A DNA stretch of 55,130 nucleotides, taken from positions 1 to 55,130 of the forward strand of contig JAEMQS010000026.1 in the NCBI GenBank assembly GCA_016463765.1. The letters are read 5' to 3'. The position numbers and the translations under genes are program-made. Each line of letters starts with the position of its first letter. Positions within the stretch are counted from its first letter, which is position 1. This DNA comes from Solirubrobacteraceae bacterium. Its GTDB lineage: Bacteria; Actinomycetota; Thermoleophilia; Solirubrobacterales; Solirubrobacteraceae. Of the stretch, positions 51,074 through 55,130 are shown piece by piece. Below the pieces are notes generated by a model. The model worked only from the letters and a program-made list of their open reading frames with translations. It did not search any database and was not told the DNA's origin.

Positions 51074-51710
51074 GCACGGACCCCGGCTGCTCGGCGACGA
51101 TGTCCGACCCCGGCCGCGCGTGCTCGTCCTTGCGCTTGACGAACAACCAGCCGCGCGGTGTCCGCTGCAGCGCGAACCCGCCGCGCAGCTTCTCGCCGTG
51201 CAGCACGAACACCGCATGCCCGCGCGTGATCGCCTCGGGCCACGGCACGCGGCCGCCCTGCTCGTAGACGCCTTGGTCCCAGATGATCCGGTCGGGCCCC
51301 TCGCGGTCGCCGCCCACGGCATGGTCGGGCACCTCGACGGCGAGGCGCTTGACCCCCGGGTCCAGTGACGGGCCCTTCGGCAGCGCCCAGGACTTCATGA
51401 CGCCGTCGACCTCCAGACGGAGGTCGAAGTGGCGGGTGCTCGCCTGGTGTTCTGACAGCACGAAGGTGCCGTGCGGCACCCCGCGGATGGCGAACTGCTC
51501 GTGGCCCTCGACCTTCACACGCTCCACGGTCGCGGCGTCGCCGAGGGACGCGACGAGGGCGGCGACCGCGTCGTCCCCGCCTTCGGCGTGCACGCGGGAG
51601 ACGCCGTCGTCATCGACGCGGACCCAACCGAGCACGCCGAGGTCTCGCGCGCGCGAGACCACCGCGTCGCGGTCGACCGCTCCTGCAACCGTCGCGCGCG
51701 CTGCTTCCAT
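51063..51710 (-). CDS. Acylphosphatase-like domain fused to LigD-type 3'-phosphoesterase
   Basis: 215 residues. Residues 1-68 have acylphosphatase-like spacing (TVAGAVDRDAVV then LGVLGWVRVDDDGV) but lack the catalytic Arg and Asn. Residues about 80-200 are the DNA ligase D 3'-phosphoesterase domain: FVLSEHQASTRHFDLRLE (His88, His94, Asp96, Arg98), MKSWALPKGPS, VPDH (His130), RIIWDQGVYE and RGGFALQRTPRGWLFVK. The Tyr usually after His130 appears missing. No ligase or polymerase domain. Start ATG 51710. Confidence 0.85.
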   Translation of the reverse strand: MEAARATVAGAVDRDAVVSRARDLGVLGWVRVDDDGVSRVHAEGGDDAVAALVASLGDAATVERVKVEGHEQFAIRGVPHGTFVLSEHQASTRHFDLRLEVDGVMKSWALPKGPSLDPGVKRLAVEVPDHAVGGDREGPDRIIWDQGVYEQGGRVPWPEAITRGHAVFVLHGEKLRGGFALQRTPRGWLFVKRKDEHARPGSDIVAEQPGSVLSR

Positions 51711-51832
51711 GCCCACAGCCTGACAGCCCGTCCTCTCACCGGTTTCGGGCGCGCCGGAGCGCCATCGGTCCGACATCCGCCTCGCGCCATCTCACCGCCC
51801 TCGACCCCGCCGATGGACCAACGACCTCCGTC

Positions 51833-54121
51833 ATGTCCATCACCCCTGCCACCACTGCGGCGGCGATGCCGCTTCCCGTACGCGCAGTGCTCGCCCTGGC
51901 GTGCGGGTTGACCCTTGCCATCGTCGCCTGTGAGGTCAGGCTGCTCTCCGCGGGCGCGCTCACCGCGCCCGCCGCCGCAGGCGCCGTGGCGGCGCTCGGG
52001 GCTGTCGCGGTCTTCACACGCGCTCGCCTGCCCGACACGCAGCGCCCCGCCGGTCTGGCGCTCGGGACGGCCCTTGCGGCGTTTGCGCTGGCGGAGTTCC
52101 TGGACGCGTGGGTGTGGGGCGACATGCCGATCTCGCCCGCCGAAGGACTGCACCTGACGGGCTACGCGCTGATCCTGCTCGCGCTCGTGCTGCTCGCGCG
52201 GTCCTGGGCCGTGCGCCCACCGGCGAGCTTCTGGCTGGACGGCGCGACGCTCGCGCTCGCGATCGCGACGGTCGACGCCGCGTACTTCGTGCCCGCCGCG
52301 ATCGAGGCCGCCCAGATCACCACGCTCAGCACGGTCGTCCAGGTCGCGGCGCCCATCTTCGGTCTCGCAGGGCTGTTCTTCGTCTTCATCCTGCTGCGCC
52401 TGAGCGGCTCGCCCACCTCGCCGGTGCTCCTCATGATCGGCGTGAGCCTGCTCGCACTGTGGCTGGGCGACGCTGCGCGATTCTGGTCGCTGACCAACGG
52501 CCACGCCGGCACCACTGCCACGCTCAGCGCCGTGCTGGAGCCCTGTGGGTGGCTGGCACTCGCGATCGCGCCGTGGCTGCCAGACCCGCGCACCCGGCGC
52601 CTGCAGATCACGAGCTGGGCGGTGACCGCGATCCCCGCCGGGACCCTGCTGACCGCGGTCGCGGTGCTCGTCGCCGGCCAGATCACCCCGATCGGCCCGG
52701 CCGCAGTGGTGCTCGCGGTCGCCACCACGCTGGCGGTGATCGCGCGCACCGTCCTGACCTTCGGCGACCTGCGTGCGCTGCCGCAAGCGCAGCGGGAGGC
52801 ACGCACGGACGAGCTCACCGGGCTGGGCAACCGGCGGTGGTTCCTGCGCGAGGCCCAGGCCCACCTCGCCCGGACCGATCTGCACAGTGCCGCCGTCCTG
52901 CTCATCGACCTCAACCGCTTCAAGGAGCTCAACGACGCGCTGGGCCATCGAGCAGGCGACCTCATGCTCTCCCAGCTCGGGCCGCGGCTCGCGGGCGTCA
53001 TGCGCGGCGGCGATCTCCTGGCCCGCCTCGGTGGCGACGAGTTCGCCGTCTTCTGCCCCGGCGCCGACCTGCGCGCCGCCGACGACATCGCGGGACGGGT
53101 GCAGCACTCCCTGGACGCGCCGTTCGTGCTCGATGGCCTGGAGGTCCACGTCGACGCGAGCATCGGCGTCGCGCTGCACCCCGACCACGCCTCCGACGCC
53201 GAGGAGCTCCTCCAGCGCGCCGACGTCGCCATGTACGAAGCGAAGTCCCAGCGCACTCCGCTGGAGGTCTACGACGCCGCCCGCGACGGGCACACGCGCG
53301 AGCGGCTCCAGCTCGTGGCCGACCTCCGAGCCGCGCTGGACGACCCGGCCGGGGGCGGGCTGACCCTCCACTACCAGCCCCAGGTGAACCTGACCACCGG
53401 CGTGGTGGAGAGCGTCGAAGCGCTTGTGCGATGGAACCACCCGCAGCACGGGATCCTCCCGCCGGCAGCGTTCCTCGATGTCGCAGCCGGCAGCGGACTC
53501 ATGCGCCGCCTGACGAGTGTCGTCCTGCGGACCGCGGTCGCGCAGCTCGCCGACTGGCGGCGACTCGATCTGGCACTCCCGATCGCCGTCAACCTGTCCG
53601 CGGCGGACATCGCACACGCCAGCCTGGCCGACGAGATCGAACAGCTGCTGACCTCCCACGCCGTCAGCCCCGAGCTGCTGAACCTCGAGCTCACCGAGAC
53701 CGACGTCATCGCCCACCCCGAACGGGCGCTCGTCACGCTCCAGCGGCTCAGGACCCTCGGCTGTTCCCTGGCACTCGACGACTTCGGCACCGGACACTCC
53801 TCGCTGTCGCTGCTGAAGATGCTGCCCGTCGACGAGCTGAAGATCGACCGCAGCTTCGTCAGCGGGCTACTCGACCGTGATGACGACGCGGCGATCGTCC
53901 GGGCCGCGATCAACCTGGGGCGAGACTTCGGACTGCGCGTCGTCGCCGAGGGCGTCGAGACCGCCGGCGAGCTGCGGGAGCTCCGCGCGCTGCGGGCGAC
54001 GAGCGCCCAGGGGTACCTGATCAGCAGGCCGGTGCCGGCGCCCGAACTGGAGCGGTGGCTGACGCGGCGGCACGCTTCGACCGAGATCAGTCCCTTGCCT
54101 CGGGGTCCAGGTCGATCCTGA
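51833..54121 (+). CDS. Membrane GGDEF-EAL cyclic-di-GMP protein
   Basis: 762 residues. N-terminal membrane sensor with about eight hydrophobic segments (residues about 15-310), GGDEF domain (about 325-480; LGGDEF at residues 399-404 intact) and EAL domain (about 500-745; EALVRW at 529, DDFGTGHSS and the KIDRSFV segment present). Both catalytic motifs look intact, so it may make and break c-di-GMP. Start ATG 51833; ATG 51866 possible. C-terminus overlaps the convergent gene by 35 bp. Confidence 0.93.
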   Translation: MSITPATTAAAMPLPVRAVLALACGLTLAIVACEVRLLSAGALTAPAAAGAVAALGAVAVFTRARLPDTQRPAGLALGTALAAFALAEFLDAWVWGDMPISPAEGLHLTGYALILLALVLLARSWAVRPPASFWLDGATLALAIATVDAAYFVPAAIEAAQITTLSTVVQVAAPIFGLAGLFFVFILLRLSGSPTSPVLLMIGVSLLALWLGDAARFWSLTNGHAGTTATLSAVLEPCGWLALAIAPWLPDPRTRRLQITSWAVTAIPAGTLLTAVAVLVAGQITPIGPAAVVLAVATTLAVIARTVLTFGDLRALPQAQREARTDELTGLGNRRWFLREAQAHLARTDLHSAAVLLIDLNRFKELNDALGHRAGDLMLSQLGPRLAGVMRGGDLLARLGGDEFAVFCPGADLRAADDIAGRVQHSLDAPFVLDGLEVHVDASIGVALHPDHASDAEELLQRADVAMYEAKSQRTPLEVYDAARDGHTRERLQLVADLRAALDDPAGGGLTLHYQPQVNLTTGVVESVEALVRWNHPQHGILPPAAFLDVAAGSGLMRRLTSVVLRTAVAQLADWRRLDLALPIAVNLSAADIAHASLADEIEQLLTSHAVSPELLNLELTETDVIAHPERALVTLQRLRTLGCSLALDDFGTGHSSLSLLKMLPVDELKIDRSFVSGLLDRDDDAAIVRAAINLGRDFGLRVVAEGVETAGELRELRALRATSAQGYLISRPVPAPELERWLTRRHASTEISPLPRGPGRS

Positions 54122-54515
54122 CGGTGAGCAGGTCGGTGCCCATCTGCCGGACCGCCCGGGCGTTGCCCTGCGGCATCGACCGCTGACGTTCCAGCGGATC
54201 GTCGTCGGGCAGGATGTGCGCGGTCCCCGTACGCCACCGCCGTCCCACCTTCACACGCACGCGCGGATCGGCTTCGATGTTGCGGACGTAGCCGCTGTGC
54301 CGGCCGTGCTCGGACACGATCCAGAAACGGTTCGTCCCCGCCTCCAGGCCGTTGCCGACGGGGGTGGTCCGCAGCTTGCCCGTCTTGCGTCCGCGGGTCT
54401 CGAGCAGCGCGTGCGTGGACGGCCCGCGCCCGATCGATGCGAGGAACCGCATCGGCGGGTTGAGCACGTGCTTCTGCAGCGGCTTGACGAGGCGGCGCTT
54501 GCGCTCGGGATCCAT
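54087..54515 (-). CDS. F420-type nitroreductase/quinone reductase family (Ddn-like)
   Basis: 142 residues. RFLASIGRGPSTHALLETRG and RKTGKLRTTPVG start, WIVSEHGRHSGYVRNIEADP and VKVGRRW: matches the deazaflavin-dependent nitroreductase family (Ddn/DUF385) typical of F420-using actinobacteria. ATG 54515; ATG 54554 would add 13 residues. Reduces quinones or other hydride acceptors. Confidence 0.9.
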   Translation of the reverse strand: MDPERKRRLVKPLQKHVLNPPMRFLASIGRGPSTHALLETRGRKTGKLRTTPVGNGLEAGTNRFWIVSEHGRHSGYVRNIEADPRVRVKVGRRWRTGTAHILPDDDPLERQRSMPQGNARAVRQMGTDLLTVRIDLDPEARD

Positions 54516-54569
54516 GGCCGCCCTCACGCTACCCCCGGCATGGGGAGCGCTCATCCGCGAAACACCGCA

Positions 54570-54595
54570 GAGGGGGTGCCCGAAAGCACCCCCTC
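54570..54595 (-). terminator. Intrinsic terminator hairpin of fatty-acid oxidation gene
   Basis: Perfect 10-bp stem GAGGGGGTGC/GCACCCCCTC with a 6-base loop (on the minus strand TTTCGG), 12 bp after the TAG stop of the 3-hydroxyacyl-CoA dehydrogenase gene. Downstream has only a few Us, but stem strength is high. Confidence 0.75.
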
Positions 54596-54607
54596 ATGCG
54601 TGGACCG

Positions 54608-55130
54608 CTAGGCGGGGACCGCCACGGCGTCGTCGCTGTAGACCTCGCCGGCCTCGGCCTTGGCGACCAGGGACGCCGGCGGCTCGAAGCGGCTGCCGTA
54701 CGTCGCGGCCAGCTCACGTGCGCGGGCGACGAACGCCGCCGGGCCGGTGACCTCGGCGTCGTCGGCGTGCGGGTAGCCGTTGATGTACTGCAGCACGCCG
54801 CCCGACCACGCCGGGAAGCCGATCCCGAAGATCGAGCCGATGTTCGCGTCGGCGACCGACTCGATGACGCCCTCGTCGACGCACTTGACCGTCTCGATGG
54901 CCTCGGCGAAGAGCATGCGCTCCTTCATGTCCTCGAACGGGACGTCGAAGTTCTCGCCGCCCCACTCCTCCTTCAGGACCTTGGACAGGCCGGTGCGCTT
55001 GCCGTCCTCGTAGTCGTAGAAGCCCGCGCCGGCGAGCTTGCCGCCGCGTTCGAGCTCGAGCATCCGGTCGATGACGCTGAAGGACGGGTGGTCCTCCCAC
55101 GTGCCGCCCTCGGCCTCGATGGCCTCCTTG
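54608..55130 (-). CDS. 3-hydroxyacyl-CoA dehydrogenase/FadB-type alpha subunit (C-terminal part)
   Basis: The C-terminal 173 residues of a multifunctional fatty-acid oxidation alpha subunit; the gene continues past the window edge (frame open to 55129). GAGFYDYEDGKR and then ADANIGSIFGIGFPAWSGG are the 3HCDH C-terminal domain of FadB/FadJ-like proteins. Function: oxidation of 3-hydroxyacyl-CoA in beta-oxidation. Ends with a strong hairpin terminator. Confidence 0.92.
   Translation of the reverse strand, partial: KEAIEAEGGTWEDHPSFSVIDRMLELERGGKLAGAGFYDYEDGKRTGLSKVLKEEWGGENFDVPFEDMKERMLFAEAIETVKCVDEGVIESVADANIGSIFGIGFPAWSGGVLQYINGYPHADDAEVTGPAAFVARARELAATYGSRFEPPASLVAKAEAGEVYSDDAVAVPA

Noticed and set aside
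51515..53797. 760-codon open frame antisense to the GGDEF-EAL gene
   Set aside because: Shadow of the real gene; no recognisable domain except the out-of-place tail under the phosphoesterase gene.
1..55130. CRISPR array, prophage, toxin-antitoxin or restriction system
   Set aside because: No regularly spaced direct repeats, phage structural genes or paired defence genes seen; unknown genes do not show such motifs.

Overview
The window is about 55 kb of very GC-rich, densely packed DNA with no rRNA, tRNA, CRISPR array or intact mobile element that I can see. It has short gaps, many ATGA/GTGA start-stop overlaps and frequent GTG starts. An F420-type nitroreductase-family protein, DrrAB-type exporters, a WYL regulator, many TetR/MarR/ArsR regulators and a split coenzyme-B12 mutase point to an Actinomycetota chromosome. 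Solirubrobacterales (Thermoleophilia) is my best guess, by inference only; it needs a 16S or marker-gene check.

Layout. 1-5 kb: end of an MFS exporter, metallo-hydrolase/TetR divergent pair, a secreted CsgG-like protein, DUF202 and a methyltransferase. 5-6.8 kb: translationally coupled fluoride-export operon crcB-crcB-DUF190 (three DUF190 domains). 6.9-9 kb: secreted Cys-rich RCC1 propeller and a LapA-domain protein. 9.1-11.7 kb: MarR regulator with a split acyl-CoA mutase whose two specificity residues match isobutyryl-CoA mutase rather than methylmalonyl-CoA mutase. 11.8-12.8 kb: remnant of a serine recombinase and two small membrane proteins. 13-23 kb: a catabolic island: a tightly coupled six-gene operon (FAH-family hydrolase, FAD monooxygenase, NmrA-type reductase, extradiol dioxygenase, acyl-CoA ligase, P450), its TetR gene, and two tandem amidohydrolase-2 (decarboxylase-like) genes. 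Together these look like an uncharacterised ring-hydroxylation and meta-cleavage pathway.

23-40 kb: GST-like thioredoxin fold, two unknown genes, SGNH hydrolase, two separate DrrAB-type ABC exporters, WYL regulator, two SpoU-class RNA methylases, a metallophosphoesterase back-to-back with a MYG1-family protein, methylmalonate-semialdehyde dehydrogenase divergent from a zinc alcohol dehydrogenase, and a run of tiny genes. 40-50 kb: several regulator-plus-enzyme modules (TetR with two SDRs, AraC with VOC, ArsR with SRPBCC, LysR opposite EamA). Most carry clear inverted repeats in the promoter, which makes this stretch useful for operator-site discovery. 50-55 kb: a protein joining a degenerate acylphosphatase-like domain to a LigD-type 3'-phosphoesterase domain, a membrane GGDEF-EAL protein, a nitroreductase-family protein and the C-terminal end of a fatty-acid oxidation alpha subunit with a strong terminator hairpin.

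The strongest candidates for something undescribed are the 13-23 kb catabolic island, the acylphosphatase/phosphoesterase fusion, and the mutase with isobutyryl-type specificity residues.
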